64,000 nucleotides of DNA from an uncultured Coprococcus sp. (GTDB lineage: Bacteria > Bacillota > Clostridia > Lachnospirales > Lachnospiraceae). Numbering within the stretch: the stretch's first letter is position 1; each line of letters begins with the position of its first letter. Below the pieces are notes generated by a model. That model was not told the DNA's origin. It searched no databases and saw only the letters and a list, made by a program, of their open reading frames with translations. The stretch spans positions 62,001 to 126,000 of the forward strand of contig CAKQTZ010000001.1 in assembly GCA_934277375.1 (NCBI GenBank). The letters run 5' to 3'. A program made the translations under genes and the position numbers. Positions 33,006 to 42,667 of the stretch are shown here, piece by piece.

Positions 33006-33044
33006 AAAAAACACCCCACAGCCACCGAAGCAGCCATGAGGTGC
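33006..33044 (-). terminator. Rho-independent terminator after rlmD
   Basis: The stem of 14 pairs (with G-T pairs) has a TTCG loop and is followed by TTTTTT on the minus strand. Confidence 0.8.
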
Positions 33045-33047
33045 AAA

Positions 33048-33197
33048 TCATCTCATCACATACCATTCTTCACCAAATTCTTCATAAATTTGAACCGCTG
33101 ACGGATCATCAAGTCTCTCTGTAATACCTGTTTCTGATTCAAGAAAAACAAACTCTTCATTGTCATCTATAACCCGAATTCCATATAATTGCTTTAG
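33048..33197 (-). pseudogene. Gene remnant downstream of rlmD (49 codons, no start)
   Basis: An open frame of 49 codons ends in EEWYVMR and a TGA, with no ATG, GTG or ribosome site at its beginning; a TAA stands directly before it. The protein-like composition (DDNEEFVFLES, SAVQIYEEFGEEWY) and position before the terminator suggest the 3' end of a lost small gene. I do not recognise the family. Confidence 0.35.
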
Positions 33198-33213
33198 TTA
33201 GTCTATTCTTAAC

Positions 33214-34590
33214 CTAATCCGCCCTACGCATTTTCACGATGGTCTCCACATGAACAGTGCCAGGAAACTGATCGACAGCACAAGCCTTAGTCACAAAATA
33301 TCCGTTCTCCTGCAAAGTCACCAGATCCCTGGCAAGCGAAGTAGGCTTGCAGCTGATATACACAAGCTCCTTCACGCCATAGTTAATGATCTTCGTCAGA
33401 GCCTTTGGGTTGATTCCATCACGAGGCGGATCAAGAACTATGAAATCCGGCTTATCCTCTATGTCGTCTATGACCTTCAGCACATCACCGGCTATGAACT
33501 CGCAGTTGTCAAGACCGTTGAGCTCCGCATTCACACGGGCAGCCTCCACGGCTTCCTCAACGATCTCCACGCCGATGACCTTCTTTGCAACCGGTGCCAG
33601 AAGCTGGGCTATGGTTCCGGTTCCGCTGTAGAGGTCGAATATGACTGCATCCTTTGTGTCACCCACATATGAACGCGCCCTGTCATAGAGTCTCTCCGCA
33701 CTCTTAGTATTTGTCTGGAAGAATGAGAATGGTGATATCTTGAACTGAAGCCCAAGAACCGTCTCATATATATACTCTGTTCCGTAGAGCAGATTTGTCC
33801 TGTCGCTGATGACCGCATCTGCCATAGAATCATTCTCCGTGTGGAGGATTCCCGCGATCTTGCCCTCAAGCGGCAGTTCCAGCAGACCCTTCACATATGC
33901 GTCAAGATCGAGAGCCTCCAGATTCTGGGTGGTTGTCACCAGATTCACCAGCAGATCGCCATTGGTAGCAGAACGTCTGATGACCAGGTGGCGCAGAAGC
34001 CCCTCGTGCTGCATCTTTTTGTAATATGGGAGTCCTGCCTCCTTGCAGAACTGGACAGTATATTTCACTATCTTGTTAAGATCATCATTCACTATATAAC
34101 AGTCATCCATCTGTACGATGTCGTACGTGCTGTTCTTCTTGTGAAGTCCCAGTGCCAGCGGGCCGTCCTTGTACTCATCGCCAAATGAGAACTCCATCTT
34201 GTTCCTGTATCCCTTTGTCACAGGAGATGCAAGTATCCCCTGCCACTCATAAGGGTGAACCTCGCTGTCTATCACACCGTCAAGCAGACCTTTGACAAGC
34301 TCCTCCTTCACCTTGAGCTGGTTCTCGTAGCTGAGCGTCTGGTAACTGCAGCCACCACACATTCCAAAATGCGAACACACCGGTGAAGCATCCTCAAGCT
34401 CCGACTTCTCCAAAACCTCAAGAAGCCTGCCGTCAGCCTTGCCCTTCTTCAGCTTCGTTATGCGGCAGCTCACCTTCTGGCCTTTTATCGCACCCTTAAC
34501 TGTTACTTTTCTGTCATCCATATGAAAGCTTCCCTTGTTCGGGAACTCATATGTGTCTATCACACCTTCTACTATATCGTGTTTCTTCAT
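33214..34590 (-). CDS. rlmD: RlmD/RumA-type 23S rRNA (uracil-C5)-methyltransferase
   Basis: The protein has 458 residues. A TRAM-like N-terminal domain (1-60) is followed by the iron-sulfur cysteines in CSHFGMCGGC (Cys72, 78, 81), with a probable fourth near 168 (DDCYIV). The SAM-binding Rossmann fold has FDLYSGTGTIAQ, the motif LDPPRDGI, and the catalytic Cys in YISCKPTSLARD. The enzyme makes m5U in 23S rRNA; in Bacillota one enzyme may do both known sites (RlmCD), so the exact position cannot be told. Start ATG 34590 has only a weak site (AGGT). It is followed by a gene remnant and a strong terminator. A 177-bp gap separates it from the phosphodiesterase gene. Confidence 0.92.
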   Translation of the reverse strand: MKKHDIVEGVIDTYEFPNKGSFHMDDRKVTVKGAIKGQKVSCRITKLKKGKADGRLLEVLEKSELEDASPVCSHFGMCGGCSYQTLSYENQLKVKEELVKGLLDGVIDSEVHPYEWQGILASPVTKGYRNKMEFSFGDEYKDGPLALGLHKKNSTYDIVQMDDCYIVNDDLNKIVKYTVQFCKEAGLPYYKKMQHEGLLRHLVIRRSATNGDLLVNLVTTTQNLEALDLDAYVKGLLELPLEGKIAGILHTENDSMADAVISDRTNLLYGTEYIYETVLGLQFKISPFSFFQTNTKSAERLYDRARSYVGDTKDAVIFDLYSGTGTIAQLLAPVAKKVIGVEIVEEAVEAARVNAELNGLDNCEFIAGDVLKVIDDIEDKPDFIVLDPPRDGINPKALTKIINYGVKELVYISCKPTSLARDLVTLQENGYFVTKACAVDQFPGTVHVETIVKMRRAD

Positions 34591-34767
34591 ATCATTTTAC
34601 CTGCCATTATCATATTCGTTAGTCTCTAGAAGACGTAAGCACTTGATTCTCCGTCCCCAAAGGCTGACTTCCACCCTATCCCCACAGATCCTCAAAAAAC
34701 TTCTTCCTCTTCTTCTCCTCCGGTATGGAACATCAGCCATTTAAAGCTGCCTTCGGCAGGGCTGATG

Positions 34768-35292
34768 CTACATGTCAAATTTTCTTCGAAAACTTGACAC
34801 ATTCGACTCCACCTTCGGCAGCTCATTCTCCGCAAAAAACGGCGTTCCGTGCTGGTCAAAGTCGAGCAGCATGTACGTCCCTACCCGATTATCCCTCGGC
34901 AGTGCCAGGCTTCCCGGATTCACTATGTACGAACCCTTATAGCTCGTCAGATCACGGCGATGGGTGTGCCCATACATCACAAAATCATACCCTTCCGTGT
35001 CGATGAGTTCCTCCAGATAAGATATTCCACTGTTTACCCCATACCTGTGTCCATGGGTTATAAATGTCCTCTTGTCCCCAATATTGAATTCATCATATAT
35101 CGGAAGCTCCGGGTTGTAATCACAGTTTCCCCTCACCATATGGATCTCGCATCCAAAGAGGTCATGTATCAGCTTTTCATCTCCCTCAACATCCCCGAGA
35201 TGTATCAACATATCCACTTCACCAACTATATCATGTATCTGCTGTATGCAGCTGCTCTTGCCATGAGTGTCACTTATTATCAATACCTTCAT
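34768..35292 (-). CDS. YfcE-type metallophosphoesterase
   Basis: The protein has 174 residues, the usual length of the family. Metal-binding motifs are in order: ISDTHG (Asp8, His10), GDVEGD, VRGNCD, THGHRYG and YGHTHR. Members are manganese-dependent phosphodiesterases with unsettled natural substrates. AGGAGG before ATG gives a clear start. It lies 51 bp after rdgB in the same direction, a pairing common in Clostridia. A short hairpin (CTGCC-gaa-GGCAG, 34747-34760 region) follows the stop and may be a weak terminator. Confidence 0.9.
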   Translation of the reverse strand: MKVLIISDTHGKSSCIQQIHDIVGEVDMLIHLGDVEGDEKLIHDLFGCEIHMVRGNCDYNPELPIYDEFNIGDKRTFITHGHRYGVNSGISYLEELIDTEGYDFVMYGHTHRRDLTSYKGSYIVNPGSLALPRDNRVGTYMLLDFDQHGTPFFAENELPKVESNVSSFRRKFDM

Positions 35293-35343
35293 CTGTCCCT
35301 CCTGACGGAAATCTCCGTTTTCTGACTGACTTACACCTGATCT

Positions 35344-35946
35344 CTACTTGCTGTCCATGTGTTCTCTTATGACGTCCTTCATAAGTCTCAGAGCATTTCC
35401 TCTATGGCTTATATTATTCTTCTCCTCAGGATCGAGCTCCGCAGTGGTCTTGCCAAGCTCAGGGAGATAGAATATAGGGTCATATCCAAATCCGTTCTCT
35501 CCGCGCTCCTCATAGCCGATGATCCCCTCTATCGTTCCACGTCTTGTGTACTCACTTCCATCCGGGAACACCGCTGCTATGGCACACACAAATCTGGCAG
35601 TTCTCTCAGTATCCGGAACACCCGCCAGTTTGTCGATTATATATTGATTTTTTATACGATATGACGTATCCTCACCGAGGAATCTGGCACTGTATATTCC
35701 GGGTGCCTTGTCCATATAATCCACCTCAAGTCCCGAATCATCGGCCAGGACCAGGCATCCTGATTCCCTGCTTATCGCCCTGGCCTTTATCATGGCATTC
35801 TCCTCAAATGTCTGTCCATCCTCAACTATGTCTATATTTATCCCAGCCTCCTTCATGGACTGGATCTCAAACCCGAGGTCAGCAAGTATCATCCTGACCT
35901 CCTTCATTTTGCCCTCATTTCCCGTTGCAAATATAAGCTTCTCCAT
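35344..35946 (-). CDS. rdgB: XTP/dITP diphosphatase (RdgB/HAM1 family)
   Basis: The protein has 200 residues. The family signatures are FATGNEGKMKEV at the N-terminus, LADDSGLEVD in the middle, GFGYDPIFYLPE, and SHRGNAL near the end. The enzyme removes non-canonical purine triphosphates such as dITP and XTP in the cytoplasm and so prevents mutation. AAGGAG lies 7 bases before ATG. It is downstream of the secreted peptidase gene by 39 bp and upstream of the YfcE-type gene, probably one operon. Confidence 0.95.
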   Translation of the reverse strand: MEKLIFATGNEGKMKEVRMILADLGFEIQSMKEAGINIDIVEDGQTFEENAMIKARAISRESGCLVLADDSGLEVDYMDKAPGIYSARFLGEDTSYRIKNQYIIDKLAGVPDTERTARFVCAIAAVFPDGSEYTRRGTIEGIIGYEERGENGFGYDPIFYLPELGKTTAELDPEEKNNISHRGNALRLMKDVIREHMDSK

Positions 35947-35985
35947 ATCAATTCTCCTTCCGCATATCTTACAAATACGTCATGC

Positions 35986-37680
35986 TTATTCTGTCTTATC
36001 CGTAAATGCCTTCAGGCACACATTACATTTTCTCTCTTTTTCCGCGCTGTACCACTGATTTCCATACAGGCTGATATAGCCCTCGCCATCTGATATATCA
36101 AAACTGTCAGTCATGGAATCCGCATCATACTCTATCGCAACAGGATATTGGCTGTCCGGCGTAGTTATGTGTACGATAACAGCGAATTTTCCATCATCCA
36201 CCAGATTTACTGCATTATCTAGATTTACTGTGTAATAGCCTGCATACTCCATCTCTCCGGAAGCAACAAGTGTTCTGTCAGCCAGATCATCCTCGTTCCC
36301 AAAATCCGTGACGACGTATACTTCATAGGTTGTCTTTGCCCCTGTCGCATAAAATGATACCGCTTCCAATTTTTCTTTTTTGCCCGCTTTATACACATTT
36401 GCGAAATAGGCCTCTTCATTGTCATAGCCCAGGACACCGACCCAGCCCAGTTTGTCAGACTGGTATATCTTATCATAATTATCCGCTGCTTCCAGCTTCG
36501 TATATACAACACTGGTCTCGCATATATGGGCATCATAGTAAGATATATAGAAGTATCCATCCTCCCCAAATTCGGTTCCCCAACTGTTCTTACATATGAA
36601 CGCACCATCCTTCTTAGGAGCCTTGTTGAAATTGTGCCTGCTGTAATTGTCATCCCAGCCGACTATTACTACGTCGTGATTTATTCCGTCCGATCCATCA
36701 TAATAATATGCGCTGTGTTCCTTATTGTAGTATTCTGAATCACTGTCCGCATCCAGCATATCGCTGTATATGGCAGTCTCCACACCACCCTTTTTATACA
36801 CAGCCTCTTTGACGGCCTGAAGATTCTTGTCCTCTATTATCTCTGCTTCCTGAAGATGCTTTACAGCCTTGAGCTTTGAGTTGGTCTTATCGTCCCCATA
36901 TGGATCGTCCTTCTCAAGAACCGGACCTTTCCATGAAGCCAGATAGGCTATACTCATTCTGTACTGTCCACCCTCAAACTGTTCAACTCCGAAACCATTG
37001 TTTTTCGTCATATTATCCACAGAAAACTGAAGATTATCATCGGGCATAAGTGTTGTTTCCAGTGCCGCCAGCGATGCAAATGCCCAGCAGGTTCCAGAAT
37101 CACCCTGATCCCTGACCTCAGTTACCCTGTTTTCTTTTCTCATGTCATAAGCCGCCGGAAGAGTGATATCCTCGCCTACTTTCTGCAGTGATACCCTGCC
37201 CGCATCTCGGTCATATTCACACGTGTAATTTATCGCCTCACTTATATATTTTATAGGGACATATACCTTGTCATCTTTTTTTACCGGCTGTGCCTCCAAC
37301 TTGACCTTCTCATCGTCAAATAAAGCGTCAGCAGAATCAATAACAATTTTAACGGTATTATCATTCTTTTTTATGATGATGGTGCCATTTGCATACTCAT
37401 CCACAGTACAGCCCAGCTTGTCCTTAACTGTACCGATTGGAAGCATGACCTTCAGATCATCACTTATATAAGGCAGATATTCCTCCTCTGTCACACTCTT
37501 GCCATTGACCATGAGCTTCAGGCCTTTTTCATTGTATTCTTCAGCCATTTTCTGTGACATGGCTTCCGCAGCATGCTTATATTCTTCATTCTTAGAGAGT
37601 CTTCCGGCCGGTTCCTGCATACCGTAATATGCAAGCGCCCCAATTGCCAGAATAAGCACTACATATACCAGTTTTTTCAA
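35986..37680 (-). CDS. Secreted papain-like (C1A) peptidase with copper-amine-oxidase-like N-domain
   Basis: The protein has 564 residues, starting at TTG 37680, whose TTGA overlaps the stop of the upstream methyltransferase. GGAG lies upstream. A signal peptide or anchor is at 1-20. An N-terminal domain (about 55-168) of the copper amine oxidase N-type follows, with VPIKYISEAINY. The papain fold has Gln192 and Cys198 in VRDQGDSGTCWAFAS, His335 in GINHDVVIVGWDD and Asn365 in CKNSWG, so all catalytic residues are present. The last 190 residues match the lectin-like domain often fused to bacterial C1 peptidases. Acts outside the cell or on the wall. Coupling to an RNA methyltransferase is probably only positional. 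Confidence 0.92.
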   Translation of the reverse strand: MKKLVYVVLILAIGALAYYGMQEPAGRLSKNEEYKHAAEAMSQKMAEEYNEKGLKLMVNGKSVTEEEYLPYISDDLKVMLPIGTVKDKLGCTVDEYANGTIIIKKNDNTVKIVIDSADALFDDEKVKLEAQPVKKDDKVYVPIKYISEAINYTCEYDRDAGRVSLQKVGEDITLPAAYDMRKENRVTEVRDQGDSGTCWAFASLAALETTLMPDDNLQFSVDNMTKNNGFGVEQFEGGQYRMSIAYLASWKGPVLEKDDPYGDDKTNSKLKAVKHLQEAEIIEDKNLQAVKEAVYKKGGVETAIYSDMLDADSDSEYYNKEHSAYYYDGSDGINHDVVIVGWDDNYSRHNFNKAPKKDGAFICKNSWGTEFGEDGYFYISYYDAHICETSVVYTKLEAADNYDKIYQSDKLGWVGVLGYDNEEAYFANVYKAGKKEKLEAVSFYATGAKTTYEVYVVTDFGNEDDLADRTLVASGEMEYAGYYTVNLDNAVNLVDDGKFAVIVHITTPDSQYPVAIEYDADSMTDSFDISDGEGYISLYGNQWYSAEKERKCNVCLKAFTDKTE

Positions 37681-38834
37681 ATTTCTTCTCTCCTTCGTCT
37701 TGGTGGCTTAGGTCCCATAAACTGATAGAAATAGGACTTTATCATTCCGTTGTATATCTTGCGGTTTCTGTCCGCTTTTCTGCCTATATACTTTTCTGCC
37801 TCCGTATACGATGTTATGAGGAACATCGACCAGTCATCAAGATTCCTGAAGCTTTCACCAATGATTCTGTACAATTCAGGCAGTGCCTCTTTCTCCTCAA
37901 GTCTCTCTCCATACGGAGGGTTGGTTATTATAAATCCATACTTCTTAGGATTTCGCAGATCTCTGACATCTCTCTGCTGGAAATGAATATGCTGATCCAC
38001 GCCTGCAGCCCTGGCATTCTCCATGGCAGCCTTCACCATATCTCCGTCCAGATCATAGCCCTGTATATTCATCTTCACATCATGATCTATCAGATCATGT
38101 GCCTCATCGACAGCGGCATACCACGCCTTTCTGTCACACACTTTCACCCACTCCTGGGCAGTGAATTCCCTGTCCATTCCCGGAGCAATGTGTGCCCCTA
38201 TCATGGCCGCTTCTATCGGGAATGTTCCACTTCCGCAGAATGGATCTACCAGAACCCTGTCACTATGCCATGGCGTCAGCATGATGAGTGCCGATGCCAG
38301 GGTTTCAGATATTGGAGCCTTACCAACCAGCTTTCTATAGCCTCTCTTATGAAGTGATACTCCTGATGTGTCAAGTGCAATAGTCACTATATCCTTGAAT
38401 ATAAATACTCTGACCGGATAGCTGGCACCATCCTCATTGAACCAGGACACCCTGTATGTCTGCTTTAGTCTCTCAACCATCGCTTTCTTCACTATCGACT
38501 GTATATCCGATGGACTGAAGAGCGCACTCTTATTTGATGTGGCCTTGGATACCCAGAATTTTGCGTCTCTTGTGAGATAACGCTCCCACGGAATCGCCTT
38601 TGTTCCCTCAAACAGCTCATCAAATGTGGCTGCCCGGAAGCTGCCACATTTGAGCATGATCCTCTCTGCTGTTCTGATAAATATATTTGCACGGGCTATA
38701 GCCATCTCATCCCCGGCAAATGTGATTCTTCCATCCTCAACCTGGACTATCTCATATCCAAGATCCAGTATTTCCTTTTTAAGTATCGACTCCAGTCCAA
38801 AATGACATGGAGCTATAAGTTCTACTCTGCTCAT
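37677..38834 (-). CDS. THUMP-domain class I RNA methyltransferase (RlmL/YpsC-like)
   Basis: The protein has 385 residues. An N-terminal ferredoxin-like and THUMP region (about 1-155) binds RNA. The methyltransferase fold has DPFCGSGTFPIEAA near 197-210 and the catalytic IITNPPYGERL near 303, the NPPY motif of N-methyltransferases on guanine or adenine. RlmL makes m2G2445 in 23S rRNA; the shorter Bacillota relatives (YpsC) lack the RlmK half, as here. Start ATG 38834 with AAAGGG upstream. Its TGA overlaps the TTG start of the peptidase gene. It follows the rhodanese gene by 32 bp. Confidence 0.92.
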   Translation of the reverse strand: MSRVELIAPCHFGLESILKKEILDLGYEIVQVEDGRITFAGDEMAIARANIFIRTAERIMLKCGSFRAATFDELFEGTKAIPWERYLTRDAKFWVSKATSNKSALFSPSDIQSIVKKAMVERLKQTYRVSWFNEDGASYPVRVFIFKDIVTIALDTSGVSLHKRGYRKLVGKAPISETLASALIMLTPWHSDRVLVDPFCGSGTFPIEAAMIGAHIAPGMDREFTAQEWVKVCDRKAWYAAVDEAHDLIDHDVKMNIQGYDLDGDMVKAAMENARAAGVDQHIHFQQRDVRDLRNPKKYGFIITNPPYGERLEEKEALPELYRIIGESFRNLDDWSMFLITSYTEAEKYIGRKADRNRKIYNGMIKSYFYQFMGPKPPRRRREEI

Positions 38835-38866
38835 CTCTTGCCCTTTCTGTGGGTTGTATATTATGT

Positions 38867-39175
38867 CTATCTATGTCTTGTAAGCGGTCCTTTGTACTGA
38901 GCAAGACCACCTATCGTATTTATAACCTTATATCCATCCTCACTCATTATCAAGGATGCTTTCATGCTGCTCACCCCATGTGCGCAGTACACCAGAATAT
39001 ATTTACTCTTTGGAAGAGTATAATTTCCTTCCTCTATCTGTTCAAATTCTACATTCACAGCCATGGGAATATGACCATTAAGGAATTCATCACGACTTCT
39101 CACATCTACTATTATGCCGCCCCGGGCAACTGCTTCACGGATAATGTTCCGGATAGGGATACTTGTAAATCCCAT
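38867..39175 (-). CDS. Single-domain rhodanese-like sulfurtransferase
   Basis: The protein has 102 residues from ATG 39175, with GGAGG 8 bases upstream. A longer frame to 39289 would run into repeat sequence and is rejected. The fold elements are IIVDVRSRDEF, GHIPMAVNV and the active-site loop YCAHGVSS with Cys64. Such proteins move sulfane sulfur in the cytoplasm; the substrate is unknown. It is downstream of a tandem repeat that carries start sites and upstream of the THUMP methyltransferase gene. Confidence 0.9.
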   Translation of the reverse strand: MGFTSIPIRNIIREAVARGGIIVDVRSRDEFLNGHIPMAVNVEFEQIEEGNYTLPKSKYILVYCAHGVSSMKASLIMSEDGYKVINTIGGLAQYKGPLTRHR

Positions 39176-39194
39176 TTCTGCACCTCCTTCACAT

Positions 39195-39323
39195 CTACAG
39201 AAATATTCTTCTGTTATATGATATGAAAGAAATTCCGCTCCGATACAACAAAAAAATCCGCGTGGGCCCCTCCTGCGGAGCAGACGCATGATAGGCGCTT
39301 CGCGCGGCGTCTGCGTGCTTCAT
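39195..39323 (-). CDS. Repeat-encoded mini-ORF before the rhodanese gene (42 codons)
   Basis: The ATG at 39323 follows GGGAGG by 7 bases, both inside the 81-bp repeat. The frame leaves the repeat and ends 19 bases before the rhodanese ATG. The first part (MKHADAARSAYHASAP) is repeat-encoded. In the other copy a T-to-A change gives TAA after ten codons. Probably a by-product of the repeat; coupling to the rhodanese gene is possible. Confidence 0.3.
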   Translation of the reverse strand: MKHADAARSAYHASAPQEGPTRIFLLYRSGISFISYNRRIFL

Positions 39324-39440
39324 AAGGAATCCTCCCACTTGCGTGGGCCCCTCCTGCGGAGCAGACGCATGTTAGGCGCTTCGCGCGGCGTCTGCGTGCT
39401 TCATAAGGAATCCTCCCACTTACGTGGGCCCCTCCTTATG
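39261..39440. repeat. Tandem 81-bp repeat with hairpins and built-in start sites
   Basis: Copies start at 39261 and 39342, with a partial third at 39423. Each has GTGGG/CCCAC and GCAGACGC/GCGTCTGC dyads. Read on the minus strand, each supplies GGAGG-7-ATG. The array fills the valS-rhodanese gap. An imperfect hairpin with a short T-run at about 39441-39480 may be the valS terminator. Confidence 0.9.
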
Positions 39441-39491
39441 AAAATAATCCCGGCAGGCGAAAAGCCATTTCCGTCTGTCGGGACCTTATAA

Positions 39492-42134
39492 TTACTTCTT
39501 CAGCTGTGCAAGACGCTCGGCAACCTGCTCAGACATCTCAGTATACTTCGCAAGCTTTGCCTTCTCCTCCTCAACCTTTGCGGCTGGAGCCTTGCCTACG
39601 AACTTTGGATTCGCAAGCATTCCTGATGCACGCTTGATCTCTCCGGCAAGCTTTGCAGCCTCCTTCTCAAGTCGCTCGATCTCCTTGTCGATATCCACAA
39701 GCTCCTCAAGAGGAATATATACAGCAGCATCGTGGATCAGTGTTGATACTGCGTTCTCATCGATTCCCGTCTTATCCTCCTGAACATGTACCTCGCTGGC
39801 ATATCCCAGTGTGGCAAAGAAGCTCTTTGATGACTCAAATATATATCTCACATCCTCCTTTGCAGATACGACATATACCTTGGCCTTTCTGCTAGGTGGT
39901 ACGTTCATTCCTGTACGAAGGTTTCTGATGGCACGGACTGCCGCCTTGATAGTATCAACAGCCGCTTCGTCAGTCTCAAAGTTCCACTCGTCTGTGTATT
40001 CAGGCCACTTGGAGATCATAATCGACTCCTCCTCGTCCTGAATATTGCAGAAGATCTCCTCTGTGATGAACGGCATGTATGGATGAAGAAGCTTGAGTGC
40101 CTGAATAAGAACTGTCTTCAGTGTCCAGAGCGCCGCTGCCTTTGTCTCATCCTCATCATTGTAGAGACGAGGCTTAACCATCTCGATATACCAGTCACAG
40201 AACTCTTCCCAGATGAAGTCGTACACCTTGGATACCGCGATACCAAGCTCGAACTTCTCCATATTGTCTGTCATCTCTTTTGCAAGGGTGTTGACCTTGG
40301 ACAGGATCCAGCGGTCAGCTATTGTCAGGTCAGACAGCTTCACATCTGAGAAATCTGCCTTCTCCATGTTCATCATGATGAAACGTGTTGCGTTCCAGAT
40401 CTTATTTGCAAAGTTTCTGGAATTCTCAACTCTCTCCCAGTAGAAACGCATGTCGTTTCCAGGAGCATTTCCTGTGATAAGTGTCAGACGAAGAGCATCT
40501 GCGCCGTACTTATCTATAACCTCAAGTGGATCGATACCATTTCCAAGGGACTTACTCATCTTACGTCCCTGATCGTCTCTTACAAGTCCGTGGATCAGCA
40601 CATGCTTGAACGGGCTCTTGCCTGTCTGCTCAAGTGCTGAGAATACCATACGGATTACCCAGAAGAATATGATATCATATCCTGTTACAAGCACGCTTGT
40701 AGGATAGAAATACTCGTACTCTGGTGTCTTATCCGGCCAGCCAAGTGTTGAGAATGGCCACAGTGCTGATGAGAACCATGTATCAAGTGTGTCTTCATCC
40801 TGTGTGAGATGTGTACATCCGCACTTTGGACATACTGTAGGTGTCTCACGGCTGACGATGGTCTCGCCGCACTCGTCACAGTACCATGCAGGGATTCTGT
40901 GTCCCCACCAGAGCTGTCTTGATATACACCAGTCACGGATGTTCTCAAGCCAGTGGATGTATGTCTTGTCAAACTGCTCAGGCACAAATGAGAGCTCATC
41001 GGTCTTGATGATGTCAAGCGCAGCCTGACCCATCTCCTTCATGCGGACAAACCACTGAGGCTTGATCATAGGCTCTACTGTTGTCTTACATCTGTCGTGT
41101 GTTCCTACGTTGTGGCTGTGTGGAACTACCTTTACAAGAAGTCCAAGTGCGTCAAGATCTGCCACCATCTGCTTTCTTGCCTCGTAGCGGTCCATGCCTG
41201 CATACTTACCGCCAAGCTCATTGATGGTTGCATCATCGTTCAGTATATTTATCTCCTCAAGGTTGTGACGCTTTCCAACCTCGAAATCGTTAGGGTCATG
41301 TGCAGGTGTGATCTTTACACAGCCTGTTCCGAACTCCTTGTCAACATATGGATCTGCGATAACCGGGATCTGTCTGTCTGTGAGTGGCAGCTCCAGCATC
41401 TTTCCAATTATATCTGTATATCTCTCATCGTCAGGATTTACAGCAACAGCTGTATCTCCGAGAAGTGTCTCAGGTCTTGTTGTTGCTATCTCGACAAATC
41501 TTCCAGGCTCTCCAACTACCGGATAGTTGATGTGCCAGAAGAAACCGTCCTGCTCCTCATGGATAACCTCTGCATCTGATATGGAAGTCTTACATACAGG
41601 ACACCAGTTGATGATCCTTGATCCCTTGTAGATGTAGCCCTTCTCGTACAGTCTTACAAATACTTCCTTTACGGCCTTGGAGCATCCCTCGTCCATGGTG
41701 AATCTCTCTCTGTCCCAGTCAGCAGATGAACCCATCTTCTTGAGCTGGCTCACGATGCGGTTGCCGTACTCCTCCTTCCATGCCCATGCATGCTTGAGGA
41801 ACTCCTCACGTCCGATCTCCTTCTTATCTATCCCCTGCTCCTTCAGCTTCTCTGTAACCTTGACCTCAGTTGCGATGGCTGCGTGGTCTGTACCAGGCTG
41901 CCACAGTGCTGAGTAGCCCTGCATTCTCTTGAATCTGATCAGTATATCCTGCATTGTATTGTCAAGGGCATGTCCCATGTGGAGCTGTCCTGTTACATTT
42001 GGAGGTGGCATTACGATCGTAAATGGCTTCTTGCTCCTGTCAACCTCTGCGTGGAAATACTTCTTCTCCTCCCACTTTCTGTAGAGTCTGTCCTCTATCT
42101 GGGAAGGGTCGTATGTCTTCTCTAACTCTTTCAT
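39492..42134 (-). CDS. valS: Valyl-tRNA synthetase
   Basis: The protein has 880 residues, the normal length. The class I signature is [12 protein letters not shown] (44-55) and the KMSKS loop [11 protein letters not shown] lies near 524. An editing domain is in between ([15 protein letters not shown]), then zinc-type cysteines in CDECGE and CPKCGC, an anticodon-binding region, and a C-terminal coiled coil ([21 protein letters not shown]). It charges tRNA-Val. Expression is controlled by the T-box leader directly upstream. GGAAG precedes the ATG. Confidence 0.98.
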   Translation of the reverse strand: MKELEKTYDPSQIEDRLYRKWEEKKYFHAEVDRSKKPFTIVMPPPNVTGQLHMGHALDNTMQDILIRFKRMQGYSALWQPGTDHAAIATEVKVTEKLKEQGIDKKEIGREEFLKHAWAWKEEYGNRIVSQLKKMGSSADWDRERFTMDEGCSKAVKEVFVRLYEKGYIYKGSRIINWCPVCKTSISDAEVIHEEQDGFFWHINYPVVGEPGRFVEIATTRPETLLGDTAVAVNPDDERYTDIIGKMLELPLTDRQIPVIADPYVDKEFGTGCVKITPAHDPNDFEVGKRHNLEEINILNDDATINELGGKYAGMDRYEARKQMVADLDALGLLVKVVPHSHNVGTHDRCKTTVEPMIKPQWFVRMKEMGQAALDIIKTDELSFVPEQFDKTYIHWLENIRDWCISRQLWWGHRIPAWYCDECGETIVSRETPTVCPKCGCTHLTQDEDTLDTWFSSALWPFSTLGWPDKTPEYEYFYPTSVLVTGYDIIFFWVIRMVFSALEQTGKSPFKHVLIHGLVRDDQGRKMSKSLGNGIDPLEVIDKYGADALRLTLITGNAPGNDMRFYWERVENSRNFANKIWNATRFIMMNMEKADFSDVKLSDLTIADRWILSKVNTLAKEMTDNMEKFELGIAVSKVYDFIWEEFCDWYIEMVKPRLYNDEDETKAAALWTLKTVLIQALKLLHPYMPFITEEIFCNIQDEEESIMISKWPEYTDEWNFETDEAAVDTIKAAVRAIRNLRTGMNVPPSRKAKVYVVSAKEDVRYIFESSKSFFATLGYASEVHVQEDKTGIDENAVSTLIHDAAVYIPLEELVDIDKEIERLEKEAAKLAGEIKRASGMLANPKFVGKAPAAKVEEEKAKLAKYTEMSEQVAERLAQLKK

Positions 42135-42227
42135 CTCATTCTTCCTTTCTATTGTTACTGATGTCCTGCATACTCAATATGAATCTTGTCAGGCTGGAAT
42201 CCTCACAGCATTTAATATATTCTACAT

Positions 42228-42525
42228 AAAAAAACCCGCTCTTCGGGCATCCAGCCAGAAGGGCGAGTATATATCGCGTTACCACCTTGTTTTGTATCTC
42301 ATCTTATCCTATAACGGGAACGCCCCGGCGCGATCTATCCTTAACATCCGCCATCACTGCAGATATGCCTGCGGCACCTGCATACGGAATACTCTTCATC
42401 TTTCAATCACGCAGCTCAGAAGCTACCTTCACATATATCTGTCATGAAAGGTCTCACAGCCCCAGGACCTCTCTCTCTGTATGACTCCACACGCTACTCC
42501 TCTTCGTCACAGCATTTATCCATAT
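42228..42525 (-). ncRNA. T-box leader of valS (tRNA-sensing riboswitch)
   Basis: Minus strand. The T-box sequence AAGGTGGTAACGCG (42275-42288) is followed by a terminator: stem CTCGC/GCGGG plus CTTC/GAAG (42235-42267) and a run of seven T (42228-42234). A GACGAAGAGGAGTAG stretch near 42500 marks the base of stem I. Uncharged tRNA-Val should favour the antiterminator. I could not fix the specifier codon by eye. Confidence 0.9.
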
Positions 42526-42613
42526 TTATCGAACATTCGCATTAAAATGCGTATTAATTTCTCCTGACGCTTTCCACTTCTCACGCGTTTTCTTCTCAGG
42601 AATGTTCATTGTG

Positions 42614-42643
42614 ATATTACAACATAGGCTGCGTCTGCGTCAA
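42614..42643 (-). promoter_or_regulatory. Promoter of valS leader
   Basis: TTGACG (42638-42643), 18 bases and TAATAT (42614-42619) on the minus strand, placing the transcript start about 85 bases before the T-box stem I. Confidence 0.65.
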
Positions 42644-42667
42644 GCATAAAGTCTGCCTATTTGCTAT

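Noticed and set aside
39176..39289. N-terminal extension of the rhodanese
   Set aside because: The extra residues come from repeat DNA. The internal ATG at 39175 has a strong ribosome site.
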